A DNA stretch of 61,990 nt from Acholeplasmataceae bacterium (GCA_030603805.1 JAUVXD010000010.1:1-61990); one strand, 5' to 3'; shown: positions 9,377-18,237, counted from the stretch's first letter. Program-made: numbers and translations. The notes: a model not told the origin generated them from the letters alone.

Positions 9377-10428
9377 ACGACGACGCTTCCATCTTCAGGA
9401 TTAAATAAGTGAATCTTATTTTTCTTTACGCTTAGTTTATGATGATGTGAGCCATCATCAACTGCATCTGAATCGACAAGTGCTCTAATTTGGACATCAC
9501 CTACATTAAATCTGATCATGGTGTCGCGGCCGATATGCTCAGTATCAATGGCTTCAATTTCAAATCCATTAGGATCTGCCTTGAAATCTTCTGGACGCAC
9601 ACCAACAACATAGTTACCATCTTTAGCCTTAGTTGAACCAACAACAAATGTTTCTCCAATAAAGACTTTGCCATCTTTAACTTTGCCATCTAAGATATTA
9701 ATCGGTGGATTACCAAGGAATTTTGCAACAAATAAATTCTTTGGCTTATTATACATTTCTTGAGGTGCAGCCATTTGTTGCTCAAGCCCAAAGTTTAAGA
9801 CGACCATTTGGTCACTAATGCTCATTGCTTCTTCTTGGTCATGCGTGACGAAAATGGTTGTAATTCCGGTTTCTCTTTGAATACGCTTAATTTCTTCTCT
9901 TGTTTGTAGACGTAGTCTAGCATCAAGGTTAGAAAGTGGTTCATCAAGTAATAAAACTCTTGGTTTTTTAACTAGAGCGCGTGCAATCGCGACTCTTTGT
10001 TGTTGTCCGCCAGATAATTGTGCTGGCTTTTTGTCTAATTGGTCTTCAATCCCAACCAGTTTAGCCATTTCATCAACAAGTTCTAACGCCTCTTGACGTT
10101 TGATGTTAATGTTTTCTAGTGGAAACATAATGTTTTGACGAACAGTCATGTGTGGATAAAGTGCATAGTTTTGGAAAACAAGTCCAATGCCTCTTTTCTC
10201 AGGTGCAAGACGTGTGACATCATCTTCGCCAAAGAAAATTTTCCCTCCTGATGGTTTGTGTAAGCCTGCAATCATAAAAAGTGTTGTGGATTTTCCACAT
10301 CCAGAAGGACCAAGAAGTCCGACCAATTTCCCTGAGGGGATTGTGATGGATAGGTTATCAACGGCAACAGTTTCCTTGCCAGTTTTGTCGGTAAAGATTT
10401 TCGTTAAACCCTCTAATCTAATCTCCAT
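9373..10428 (-). CDS. carbohydrate ABC transporter ATPase (UgpC/MsmX/MalK type)
   Basis: 351 aa. Walker A GPSGCGKST (40-48), Q-loop FQNY (85-88), signature LSGGQQQR (138-145), Walker B LLLDEP (about 159-164) and H-loop His196 are all present, followed by a C-terminal TOBE/MalK-like domain (about 240-351). It energises the two permeases encoded next in the operon. ATPases of this class often serve several sugar importers. The start has AAAGGAG 13 bases upstream, a rather long gap, but the MEIRLEGL start fits the family. First gene after a regulated promoter region. Confidence 0.94.
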   Translation of the reverse strand: MEIRLEGLTKIFTDKTGKETVAVDNLSITIPSGKLVGLLGPSGCGKSTTLFMIAGLHKPSGGKIFFGEDDVTRLAPEKRGIGLVFQNYALYPHMTVRQNIMFPLENINIKRQEALELVDEMAKLVGIEDQLDKKPAQLSGGQQQRVAIARALVKKPRVLLLDEPLSNLDARLRLQTREEIKRIQRETGITTIFVTHDQEEAMSISDQMVVLNFGLEQQMAAPQEMYNKPKNLFVAKFLGNPPINILDGKVKDGKVFIGETFVVGSTKAKDGNYVVGVRPEDFKADPNGFEIEAIDTEHIGRDTMIRFNVGDVQIRALVDSDAVDDGSHHHKLSVKKNKIHLFNPEDGSVVV

Positions 10429-10530
10429 GTTTTTGTATATTCTCCTTTAGTAAAGATCTATTTTGTTTTATTTTTTATATAAAAATAAAGCACTTCTGTT
10501 ATCCCAAAAGCACCTTAAGCTACCGATATG

Positions 10531-10555
10531 AAAAAAACGACGAATCTCGTTTTTG
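10531..10555 (-). terminator. terminator-like hairpin in the ABC operon leader
   Basis: On the minus strand AAAACGA pairs with TCGTTTT around a six-base loop and is followed by seven U residues. It lies between the promoters and the first gene, so it could be an attenuator that must be read through for expression. No alternative antiterminator pairing was worked out. Confidence 0.55.
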
Positions 10556-10615
10556 TTTGATTTGTTTGAATAGCATTTTGTTCCATTAACATCGACTACT
10601 CACCTCAACAACTGT

Positions 10616-10644
10616 ATTATATAATAATACGGTGTGAAATTCAA
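10616..10644 (-). promoter_or_regulatory. proximal promoter of the ABC operon
   Basis: TTGAAT (-35, 10639-10644) and TATAAT (-10, 10616-10621) separated by 17 bases on the minus strand, downstream of the first promoter. It sits before the leader hairpin. Confidence 0.6.
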
Positions 10645-10699
10645 TTGAAGCGGGCACTTAAAAGAACATAATTTACATGTTTTTTTCAAACAAAAAACG

Positions 10700-10713
10700 T
10701 GAAAGCGCTTTTA
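10700..10713. promoter_or_regulatory. CRE-like operator
   Basis: TGAAAGCGCTTTTA matches the CcpA/LacI-family operator pattern with one departure from the symmetrical form. It lies about +5 to +18 relative to the predicted start of the distal promoter, a position suited to repression by blocking. The regulator gene is not in the window. Confidence 0.65.
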
Positions 10714-10724
10714 GGGGTAATCAT

Positions 10725-10753
10725 ATTATAATATGAAGGATACACTTTGTCAA
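10725..10753 (-). promoter_or_regulatory. distal promoter of the ABC operon
   Basis: Perfect TTGACA (10748-10753) and TATAAT (10725-10730) with a 17-base spacer on the minus strand. The CRE-like site follows immediately downstream. Confidence 0.85.
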
Positions 10754-10783
10754 CGAAATACGCACTTTAAAGCGGGGATAAAG

Positions 10784-10807
10784 AAAAAACACCAGACTCG
10801 GTGTTTT
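10784..10807 (-). terminator. terminator after speE
   Basis: AAAACACC and GGTGTTTT form a stem around a six-base loop directly after the speE stop; the transcript ends in a U-run. A-rich and T-rich flanks on both sides make it possibly bidirectional. Confidence 0.85.
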
Positions 10808-10817
10808 TACTAAAGTT

Positions 10818-11663
10818 TTATAAATCTCTTAACGCGTTTTTGACGTAATTGGGTAATGCAAATGATCCCACGTGTAGCTCCTTGTTATAATACTTAGTTT
10901 GATACCCGATGGATTGAATAAGTGGTGTCTTCATATCTAAAATGGGATGATAGACCTTAGATGCAAACCCAAATAACCAGTGCCCAGAAGGATAAGTCGG
11001 TATAAATGCTTGATAGACTTCAACAATCGGGAAAATAGATTTAATTTTTTTATGTGCACGTTTCATTTCTGTTGATTCTTTTTCGAAATATGGACTTTCG
11101 TGTTGATTAATCAAAATGCCATCTTTGGATAAGATGCGATAACAGTTTTCATAGAAAGCCATTGAAAATAAACCTTCACCTGGGCCAACTGGATCTGTTG
11201 AATCCACAACAATCAAATCATAAGTTTTTTTAGTGTTTTTGACATAAGCAAGTCCATCTTCAAACATTAAGGTAACTCTTGGGTCATGAAGACCTGTTGT
11301 AGTGATTTCGAAATATGTTTGACAAGCTCTTACAACACGCTCATCAATTTCAACCATATCAATGGATTTGATGGATGGATATCTGACAAGTTCTCTCACT
11401 GAACCCCCATCTCCTCCACCAATGACCAAAACGTGTTCTATTTGAGGATTGACTGACATCGGGGTATGAATCATCATCTCATGATAGATGAATTCATCTT
11501 TTTCATTGGCCATCATGATACCATCTAGTGTAAAAAATCTACCCAATTCAAAGGAATCGTAGATTTCGAGTTGTTGAAAAGGTGTTGTTTCACTGTATAG
11601 ATGTTCTTTAATTTTAACGGAAAACTTAATGTGTGGTGTCCACGCTTCTGTAAACCAGCTCAT
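10818..11663 (-). CDS. speE: spermidine synthase
   Basis: 281 aa polyamine aminopropyltransferase. It transfers an aminopropyl group from decarboxylated S-adenosylmethionine to putrescine. Visible: N-terminal beta domain (1-55), Rossmann methyltransferase-like fold with GGGDGG (83-88 region), acidic MVEID binding motif, and VVDSTDPVGPGEGLF with the catalytic Asp. GTAGGAGG lies upstream of the ATG. It follows speD by 10 bases, so the two enzymes making spermidine are co-transcribed. Length is normal for the family. Confidence 0.95.
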   Translation of the reverse strand: MSWFTEAWTPHIKFSVKIKEHLYSETTPFQQLEIYDSFELGRFFTLDGIMMANEKDEFIYHEMMIHTPMSVNPQIEHVLVIGGGDGGSVRELVRYPSIKSIDMVEIDERVVRACQTYFEITTTGLHDPRVTLMFEDGLAYVKNTKKTYDLIVVDSTDPVGPGEGLFSMAFYENCYRILSKDGILINQHESPYFEKESTEMKRAHKKIKSIFPIVEVYQAFIPTYPSGHWLFGFASKVYHPILDMKTPLIQSIGYQTKYYNKELHVGSFALPNYVKNALRDL

Positions 11664-11673
11664 GAAATACCTC

Positions 11674-12474
11674 CTACTTCATTTGTGGTATATTCATACC
11701 ATAAAAAATCTCTGCGATTTCTTTATTAATCTCAGACTTGATTTGAATTTTTTCTGCTTCGGTTAAGTCATTGGAAGTAATGTTAAAGATATAATTATCT
11801 AGATTAAACTGATTGAGCATCATTTTGGTGTGAAAAATATTGGAATGATCTAAATTAATGTCAATGGATGTGTATTTACTCAGTGTATCTTTAGCAATAT
11901 AATCTTGAATCGATGTGATGTTGTGATCCATATAGTGCTTGTTGCCTTCTAAATCTCTTGTAAATCCACGAATGCGATAATCCATGATGATGACATCAGA
12001 ATCGAATGAACCGATGAGATAATCGAGTGCCTTAATTGGGGATATTTTCCCACAGGTTGAAACATCAATATCGACTCTAAATGTTGAGATGTTTTGATCC
12101 GGATGAGATTCGGGATATGTATGAACTGTCACATGACTTTTATCTAGATGAGCAACAACAGAATCTTTGCATAAAGTCTCGCCATTGCACGAAGGATCTC
12201 TAACCTCATCAGGTACTTTTTCTTCTGCGATGAGTAATGTGACACTAGCACCTTGTGGATTATAATCTTGTCTTGCAATATTTAGAATATTGGCATCGAT
12301 GATATGTGTGACATCCGCTAGTATTTTAGTGAGTCTTTCAGAATTATATTGCTCGTCAATATATTCGATATAAGCTTTGCGTTCAGCTTCAGTCCTTGTA
12401 TAACAAACATCATAGATGTTAAAACTGAGTGTTTTAGTGAGATTGTTAAAGCCATAAAGTTTGATTTTTTCCAT
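11674..12474 (-). CDS. speD: S-adenosylmethionine decarboxylase proenzyme
   Basis: 266 aa, of the long E. coli-like SpeD class rather than the short Bacillus/Thermotoga SpeH class. It supplies the aminopropyl donor for SpeE. The self-cleavage site is visible as [16 protein letters not shown]: cleavage before Ser113 creates the pyruvoyl cofactor. Other family phrases are [17 protein letters not shown] and RGFTRD. GGAGG precedes the ATG. A TATAAT-like box at 12498-12503 on the minus strand, without a good -35, may be its promoter. Confidence 0.95.
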   Translation of the reverse strand: MEKIKLYGFNNLTKTLSFNIYDVCYTRTEAERKAYIEYIDEQYNSERLTKILADVTHIIDANILNIARQDYNPQGASVTLLIAEEKVPDEVRDPSCNGETLCKDSVVAHLDKSHVTVHTYPESHPDQNISTFRVDIDVSTCGKISPIKALDYLIGSFDSDVIIMDYRIRGFTRDLEGNKHYMDHNITSIQDYIAKDTLSKYTSIDINLDHSNIFHTKMMLNQFNLDNYIFNITSNDLTEAEKIQIKSEINKEIAEIFYGMNIPQMK

Positions 12475-12577
12475 GAAAATCAGCCTCCAGTTTAGTAATT
12501 ATAAACTATAAGTTTAATTATCTCTAACAATTTTAACATATATCTATGATAATGCAAGACAAAAAATAGAAATAAGA

Positions 12578-12610
12578 AAAGGTGAACGTCCCTTTGGGAA
12601 ATTCACCTTT
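12578..12610 (-). terminator. terminator of the hydrogenase operon
   Basis: AAAGGTGAA/TTCACCTTT (9 bp) plus an inner TCCC/GGGA stem and TTT loop. On the minus strand an interrupted U-rich run follows. It sits between the end of the permease gene (12646) and speD, closing the long hydrogenase operon. Confidence 0.85.
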
Positions 12611-12645
12611 CTTGACTACCTACAAAAAGGCAGATAGTTGTTTAT

Positions 12646-13365
12646 TTATTCACTCATTTTTTTGATTGCATATTCAAGTCCAAATGCGATGATAATAAGC
12701 ATGATTGTCCATGCGAATACGAGGTCATAATTCAAATTCACTCGTGCAAGATAGAGTGCATTACCAATAGAGTTTGGTGTTTGTGCAAGATACTCTGCCA
12801 TAATTAAAACTTTAATGCCTAAACTAAAGGATTGCATAAATGATAATATGATGTTTTTCTTAAGCATCGGATAATATACGAGTTTAATCCCTAGCCATAA
12901 ATCTGTTTTCTCAAGATGATAGACATCAATCAATTCTAAATCTAAATGTCTTACACCTTCGAGAGATGCTTGATAGATGATTGGAAAAATCATTAGCCAT
13001 GTGATTGCAAATGGGGCAAGCTGATACCCAAGCATAATGAGTAAAATAACAATGATTGAAATGACTGGTATTGTTCTTAAAATAGTGATGTAAGGCGCTA
13101 TTAGAAATGATGTTTTAGGATGAAAGCCTGAATAAACACCAAAGATAACGCCTGTGATAGCTGCAATACCCAAAATTAAAATGAGTCTACCTATCGTTGA
13201 TGTGAGTGCTCTAAGCCAAATCGGTGTTGAAATGATTTTAGTTAATCCATTTAAAACATCTAAAGGGCTTGGCATAATGAGTGCATGATCAATCCATAGA
13301 TATAAGATTATCCAAAGAATCAGTAAAACAAAGGCTGCTTGAATGCCACTTATGTATTTTTTCAT
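12646..13365 (-). CDS. ABC transporter permease, SsuC/TauC (NMT1-associated) type
   Basis: 239 aa membrane protein with about six hydrophobic segments. The EAA-like loop (about 150-170, ending KLVYYPMLKK) predicts docking with an ATPase. It begins within a four-base overlap with the lipoprotein gene before it. No ATPase gene follows or precedes, so the transporter is incomplete here. Its place at the tail of the hydrogenase operon suggests a substrate linked to that enzyme or its cofactors, but nothing in the sequence identifies it. Alternatives within the family include thiamine-precursor, sulfonate, riboflavin-like or metal-complex uptake. Confidence 0.85.
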   Translation of the reverse strand: MKKYISGIQAAFVLLILWIILYLWIDHALIMPSPLDVLNGLTKIISTPIWLRALTSTIGRLILILGIAAITGVIFGVYSGFHPKTSFLIAPYITILRTIPVISIIVILLIMLGYQLAPFAITWLMIFPIIYQASLEGVRHLDLELIDVYHLEKTDLWLGIKLVYYPMLKKNIILSFMQSFSLGIKVLIMAEYLAQTPNSIGNALYLARVNLNYDLVFAWTIMLIIIAFGLEYAIKKMSE

Positions 13366-14273
13366 GGGAGTACCTTCAAATAAAAATCATCTGCGGGTAG
13401 AATACCACCAATTTGTGAGGGTTGATTTGCCAAGATTAATGAAAAATAGAAAGTGATTGCATCTTTTGAATCTTTTCCTTCGATAAACATGATATGTTGA
13501 TCACATAGTGATAAGATGGCTGCACTTAAGTTAAAAACTGGATTTTGTTCAATCATGTAAGCCAAAGATTGTTCTGGATTCTCATATAAGGTATTAATAG
13601 AGGCTTTTAAATCTTGTGCAATCTTTATTTTTAAGCTTTGTGATAAGGCTCTTTTAACAAAGACACCAGCTTGAGGGATACGTTCTATCCCAGTAATCTC
13701 AAAATATGCTTGTTGAATGGATAAGGATTTCAAATTTGAATGTGTTAACTTAAGCATGGAATAATTGGGTTCAGCAACCAAAACAATCTTTTGAGGATCT
13801 ATGCTGAACTCAGCTGTTGCAGAGGATAAACTGTCGACATAATTGATAGATACGTTTAAATTGAGTTCAGAAAACAAATAATTGATGATGATATCAGCAG
13901 TTTGATTTCTACCGAATAATACAACAGATTTCCCCTCTAAATCTTCAAAACTTAAAATATCTTGTCTGTTTGTTACAAAGTAAAAGTTTCCCCAAATGAC
14001 TGTAGCTAGCAACTCATAATCAGGTTTTGTCTCATACATCTTTGCACCTAAAGTAAGCGGTGCAAAAATAACATCATGTGATCTTGAACCAAAGGCTGCG
14101 ATTAAAGGATCTGCCCCTTGAATGACATCTACTTGATAAGATAATGTATCTTTTTCTAAAAGATGCTGACTCATTTGGGTGCTACCAAAAGGAACTATCA
14201 CTTTGATTGTTTCAGTCTTTTGACATGCTGATAGCACCAAGATGAAGATCAGTAGGTAACATAACTTCTTCAT
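13362..14273 (-). CDS. ABC transporter substrate-binding lipoprotein, NMT1/TauA-like
   Basis: 303 aa. Lipobox LSAC (Cys16) follows a short signal peptide. The body looks like a periplasmic-binding fold of the NMT1/THI5/SsuA class (segments IKVIVPFGSTQ, SFEDLEGKSVVLFG, VAEPNYSML). It starts eight bases after the hydA stop with AAGGAG upstream, so it belongs to the hydrogenase transcript. It pairs with the permease that follows. The ligand cannot be read from the sequence; the fold assignment is moderately sure. Confidence 0.8.
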   Translation of the reverse strand: MKKLCYLLIFILVLSACQKTETIKVIVPFGSTQMSQHLLEKDTLSYQVDVIQGADPLIAAFGSRSHDVIFAPLTLGAKMYETKPDYELLATVIWGNFYFVTNRQDILSFEDLEGKSVVLFGRNQTADIIINYLFSELNLNVSINYVDSLSSATAEFSIDPQKIVLVAEPNYSMLKLTHSNLKSLSIQQAYFEITGIERIPQAGVFVKRALSQSLKIKIAQDLKASINTLYENPEQSLAYMIEQNPVFNLSAAILSLCDQHIMFIEGKDSKDAITFYFSLILANQPSQIGGILPADDFYLKVLP

Positions 14274-14281
14274 GAAACTCC

Positions 14282-16048
14282 TTATAAGGACTTAATTTTG
14301 GAATAAGATGATCGTTTTTGATAATGTGTATGTAGTAATTCGTGAGACAAATGACTGTTAGGCTTGCCTAAAAATTCTTGATATAGTTCTTGGACATACT
14401 TATTTTGATGTGATTTTCTAAACTCACTACTTTGATCAAGTTGGTATAATACTGAAGCTCTTAGAGATCTCACATCAAGTTTTTCACTACGTTTCGCATC
14501 AACAACAGGTTGTCCGCCACCATTAATACATCCGCCAGTGCATCCCATAATTTCAACAAAATGATACTTTTTGTCATGCTTGTTCATTTCATCAATAAAT
14601 GCACCAATTGCTTTACCCCCATGAACAACAGCCACATGAACTGGTTTTCCTTGAATCATATAGGTTGCTTCTTTAATGTCTGAATTTCCTCTAAGTTCAG
14701 TAAAATCAATGGGTGTCGATTGTCCTTCAAGAATTTCAGTAACCGTTCTAAGTGCTGCTTCCATCACGCCACCCGTTGCACCAAAAATAGTGCCGGCACC
14801 TGTGTAACTCGAAAGCATACCAAAAGGTTTAATTGGCCATAAATTTTTAAAGTCTATCTTTTTTCTTTTAATCAGTCTTGCGAGTTCTCTTGTTGTTAAA
14901 ACGATATCGACATCACGGTAACCCTCACGGCCCATATCTGGTCTTCTGGCTTCCTCTTTCTTAGCAATACAAGGCATAATTGAAACTGAAACGATATCTT
15001 TTGGATCGAAATTTAGTTTCTTAGCATAATGTGTTTTAATGAGTGCGCCAGCCATTTGTTGAGGTGATTTACATGTCGATAAATTAGGAATTAACTCCGG
15101 ATGATAAAGTTCTAAATAATTGACCCACCCTGGAGAACAAGACGTAAACATAGGAAATGGACCACCATTTTCTAAGCGATGAATAAATTCAGTCCCCTCT
15201 TCTAAAATCGTTAGATCAGCAGTAAAATTCGTATCCATAATTTCATCAAATCCAATGGCCTTGAGGGCTGCAAACATTTGACCTTCAACGTTGGTTCCAA
15301 TCGGATAGCCAAACTCTTCGCCAAGTGTTGCACGAACCGATGGGGCAACCTGAACGATCACTTTTTTACTTGGATTACGCAGTGCATATTCCACTGCTCG
15401 AATATCATCTTTTTCAGATAAAGCACCCGTTGGACACGCTTGAATACACTTGCCACAATAGATACACCCTGCATCTTCTAAACTATGGAAAAGTGCTGGT
15501 CCAATATAAGTTTCTGAACCTCGTTCATTGTAGTTTAAAATACCAAGTCCTGTGAACTTTTCACATGCTGAAACACATCTGCCACACAAGATACATTTGC
15601 TCGAATCAATGGTCATCACACCAGAAGAATCTGAAACATAAATGGGAACTCCATGAGGTCCATAAAGATGGGTAAGTTCGTTTTCAATTGAGTATCTTCT
15701 CAGTAAATCTAAGAATTCACAACTATCTTCTCTCGAGCAATTAAAGCATTCAAAATGGTGTTTATGAGAAAGAAGTTGTAAGTTCATGGTGACTGTTTGG
15801 TAAACATCAATATCATCTGTAACAACTTTCATACCTTCATCACATAGGGTTCTACATGCAGGTTTTAATGACTTTTGGTTATTAATTTTAACTGAACAAA
15901 CCCGACAATTTCCCTCTTCATGAATGCCTTCAAAATAACATAATCTTGGGATATAAATACCATTGGCTTCAGCGGCTTTTAAAATGGTTTGATTTGATTT
16001 TGCGATGATCGTCTGACCATTAATTTCTATCTTAACATCTTTGATCAT
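14282..16048 (-). CDS. hydA: [FeFe]-hydrogenase catalytic subunit (HydA, NAD-linked multimeric type)
   Basis: 588 aa. It reduces protons to H2 with electrons from NADH and probably ferredoxin. In order: plant-type [2Fe-2S] domain (Cys37, 48, 51, 65), a His/Cys [4Fe-4S] site (His98, Cys101, 104, 110), two [4Fe-4S] sites (about 152-205), then the H-cluster domain with TSCSPGW (302-308), MPCIAKKEE (358-366) and EIMGCTGGC (499-507), and a C-terminal small-subunit-like tail ending HELLHTHY. Length and domain order match HydA/HndD of trimeric enzymes. In the first motif Ser305 takes the place of the second Cys of TSCCPxW. The start overlaps the hydB stop by four bases. HydE/F/G maturases must be elsewhere. 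Confidence 0.93.
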   Translation of the reverse strand: MIKDVKIEINGQTIIAKSNQTILKAAEANGIYIPRLCYFEGIHEEGNCRVCSVKINNQKSLKPACRTLCDEGMKVVTDDIDVYQTVTMNLQLLSHKHHFECFNCSREDSCEFLDLLRRYSIENELTHLYGPHGVPIYVSDSSGVMTIDSSKCILCGRCVSACEKFTGLGILNYNERGSETYIGPALFHSLEDAGCIYCGKCIQACPTGALSEKDDIRAVEYALRNPSKKVIVQVAPSVRATLGEEFGYPIGTNVEGQMFAALKAIGFDEIMDTNFTADLTILEEGTEFIHRLENGGPFPMFTSCSPGWVNYLELYHPELIPNLSTCKSPQQMAGALIKTHYAKKLNFDPKDIVSVSIMPCIAKKEEARRPDMGREGYRDVDIVLTTRELARLIKRKKIDFKNLWPIKPFGMLSSYTGAGTIFGATGGVMEAALRTVTEILEGQSTPIDFTELRGNSDIKEATYMIQGKPVHVAVVHGGKAIGAFIDEMNKHDKKYHFVEIMGCTGGCINGGGQPVVDAKRSEKLDVRSLRASVLYQLDQSSEFRKSHQNKYVQELYQEFLGKPNSHLSHELLHTHYQKRSSYSKIKSL

Positions 16049-17859
16049 AAGAAGGCCTCCTCTTGATGAATAGGTACACTAATGATAGACTTCACAGGGC
16101 ATGCTGTCTTACAAGCGCCACAACGAATACATGTCTCTAAATTAATTTCATGTTTGTCTTTAATCCAACCGGTAATTGCGTTTACTGGGCAGTTTCTCGC
16201 ACATTTACCGCACCCAATACATGTGTCATCAATCACGAAATTCGTGAGTTCTCGACACACGCCTGCTTTACAAACACGTTGTTCAACATGGTCTAAATAT
16301 TCTTGTCTAAAATGCTTTAAAGTTGATAAAACTGGATTTGGTGCTGTTTGACCTAAACCACATAAAGACGTATCCTTAATCATATGAGCAAGCTTTTCAA
16401 GTTCGTCAATATCTTTGAGTGTGCCATACCCTTCACAGATGCGATCTAAAATATCTTTCATTTGCTTTGTACCTTCCCTACAGGGTGTACATTTGCCACA
16501 AGATTCATCGACCGTGAAGTCTAAATAAAATCTTGCTACATCGACCATACAGTTGTCTTCATCCATAATGATCATCCCGCCAGATCCCATCATAGATCCA
16601 AGTGCGGTTAAATTTTCAAAGTCAATAGGTGTGTCTAAATCTTTTTCTGTGATACATCCACCAGAAGGTCCACCAGTTTGAACAGCTTTAAACTTTCTCT
16701 TATTTGGAATACCGCCACCAATATCATAAATCACTTCTCTCAGTGTTGTGCCCATAGGGACTTCAACAAGTCCTGTATTCATGATTTTTCCACCTAATGC
16801 AAACACTTTAGTGCCACTTGATTTTTCAGTTCCAATCGCTTTAAACCACTCAGGTCCTTTAAGAAATATGACTGGAATATTGGCTAATGTTTCAACGTTA
16901 TTCACATTGGTTGGTCTTCCCCATAAACCTTTGATTGCAGGAAAAGGTGGCTTTAATCTTGGCATGCCACGTTCGCCTTCAATGGACGCAATGAGTGCAG
17001 TTTCTTCACCACATACGAAGGCACCCGCTCCAAGCCTAATATCAATATCAAAATTGAAATCAGTTCCAAAAAGATTCTTTCCAAGTAGACCATAATGACG
17101 TGCTTGATCGATGGCAATATGAAGTCTTTCAACAGCAACTGGATACTCAGCACGCACATAAATAAACCCTTGATCTGCGCCAATAGCGTATCCACAAATC
17201 GCCATCGCTTCTAAAACCGAATGCGGATCTCCTTCTAAAATAGCACGGTCCATAAATGCACCTGGGTCCCCTTCATCGGCATTACAAATCACATATTTTC
17301 GATCGGATGCTGAGTCATGTGCAAACTGCCATTTTCTACCTGTTAAGAATCCCCCACCACCGCGACCTCGAAGACCTGAATGAATCATGTCATCAATGAC
17401 TTGTTGTGGTGTTTTATTGATTAAAATTTCACCGAGTGCACGGTATCCTTCTTTAGCAATATACTCATTGATATCCATCGGATTGATATTGCCACAATTT
17501 CTTAAGGCTATTCTCTTTTGCTTAGAGTAGAACTTAAGCTGATTAATATTTTTAATTTGTGTTTTGTCCAAAGGATTTTTCATCATCAATCTTTTAACTG
17601 GTCTACCTTTTAAAAGGTGTTCTGTACAAATTTCTTTAACATCTTCTAAGGTGACGTGCGTATAAAAAGTTTCATCTGGATAAACGATGACGACTGGCCC
17701 TTTTTCACATAAACCAAAACAACCTGTCAGAACTAAACCAACTTCGTTTTGTAAATCTATAGCTTTTAACTCTTCTGTAAATAAGTCTTTAATTTGCTTG
17801 GATTTAGAGGATAGACATCCTGTGCCCCCACAAATCAGTACTTGAATTCTTTCTAACAT
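16045..17859 (-). CDS. hydB: hydrogenase NADH/FMN subunit, NuoF-like
   Basis: 604 aa flavoprotein subunit that exchanges electrons with NAD(H). N-terminal thioredoxin-like [2Fe-2S] domain (Cys10, Cys15 and later Cys pair, about 1-90), 51-kDa FMN/NADH domain (GRGGGGFLTGRKW about 170; NADEGDPGAFMDR), SLBB region, a [4Fe-4S] site ESCGKCTPCREG near 450-462, and two C-terminal ferredoxin clusters (CIGCGKCARNCP, CIRCGACKTACP). This is the HydB/HndC layout of electron-bifurcating or NAD(P)-dependent [FeFe]-hydrogenases. It follows the [2Fe-2S] gene by nine bases. Confidence 0.94.
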   Translation of the reverse strand: MLERIQVLICGGTGCLSSKSKQIKDLFTEELKAIDLQNEVGLVLTGCFGLCEKGPVVIVYPDETFYTHVTLEDVKEICTEHLLKGRPVKRLMMKNPLDKTQIKNINQLKFYSKQKRIALRNCGNINPMDINEYIAKEGYRALGEILINKTPQQVIDDMIHSGLRGRGGGGFLTGRKWQFAHDSASDRKYVICNADEGDPGAFMDRAILEGDPHSVLEAMAICGYAIGADQGFIYVRAEYPVAVERLHIAIDQARHYGLLGKNLFGTDFNFDIDIRLGAGAFVCGEETALIASIEGERGMPRLKPPFPAIKGLWGRPTNVNNVETLANIPVIFLKGPEWFKAIGTEKSSGTKVFALGGKIMNTGLVEVPMGTTLREVIYDIGGGIPNKRKFKAVQTGGPSGGCITEKDLDTPIDFENLTALGSMMGSGGMIIMDEDNCMVDVARFYLDFTVDESCGKCTPCREGTKQMKDILDRICEGYGTLKDIDELEKLAHMIKDTSLCGLGQTAPNPVLSTLKHFRQEYLDHVEQRVCKAGVCRELTNFVIDDTCIGCGKCARNCPVNAITGWIKDKHEINLETCIRCGACKTACPVKSIISVPIHQEEAFL

Positions 17860-17868
17860 AAGTGGTCC

Positions 17869-18237
17869 CTATCCCTTTCTAGTCGTCAGTAAATGACGCT
17901 CTAATGGTTGATGATTGACCAGATGTTTTTCAACAATCTCTTTAACGATAGGCACAGTGAGACTACAATAGACAAAAGATTGTCCTGACTCATCAATGAT
18001 TTCAGCCATGGGTTCATAAGCACATTCCCCCATACATCCTACTTGAGTCACACTGACATTGGATAACTCTTTTTCACTAATCGCTTCTAAGAATGCTGCA
18101 AGTATAGGCCTTGCACCTGATGCAATTCCACAAGTTCCCATGCCGACTTGGATTCTAAATCCGTCCTTTAAATAGCGAACATTCATTTTTTTAAGGGATT
18201 CATCTCTTAATTTCTTTAAATCTTCTAATGATTTCAT
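17869..18237 (-). CDS. thioredoxin-like [2Fe-2S] protein, HndB-like
   Basis: 122 aa. A helical N-terminus (about 1-25) precedes a thioredoxin-like [2Fe-2S] fold with GTCGIASGA (Cys36), GCMGECAYEP (Cys68, Cys72) and Cys at about 90. Small proteins of this type sit in NAD(P)-linked [FeFe]-hydrogenase operons, as HndB does, and probably carry electrons or bind HydB. The cluster ligands are inferred from the motif. The start overlaps the upstream ATPase gene by four bases. Confidence 0.82.
   Translation of the reverse strand: MKSLEDLKKLRDESLKKMNVRYLKDGFRIQVGMGTCGIASGARPILAAFLEAISEKELSNVSVTQVGCMGECAYEPMAEIIDESGQSFVYCSLTVPIVKEIVEKHLVNHQPLERHLLTTRKG

Larger units (their letters stand above)
10429..10783. 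other. regulatory region upstream of the ABC operon
   Basis: About 355 bases without a gene. Reading leftward it holds a consensus promoter (10725-10753), a CRE-like operator (10700-10713), a second promoter (10616-10644) and a terminator-like leader hairpin (10531-10555) before the ATPase start. Nothing coding was recognised. Confidence 0.8.

Noticed and set aside
16082-17195. ORFs on the opposite strand or in another frame within hydB
   Set aside because: The Cys/Gly-rich hydB frame is continuous with clear motifs; the others have no recognisable domains.
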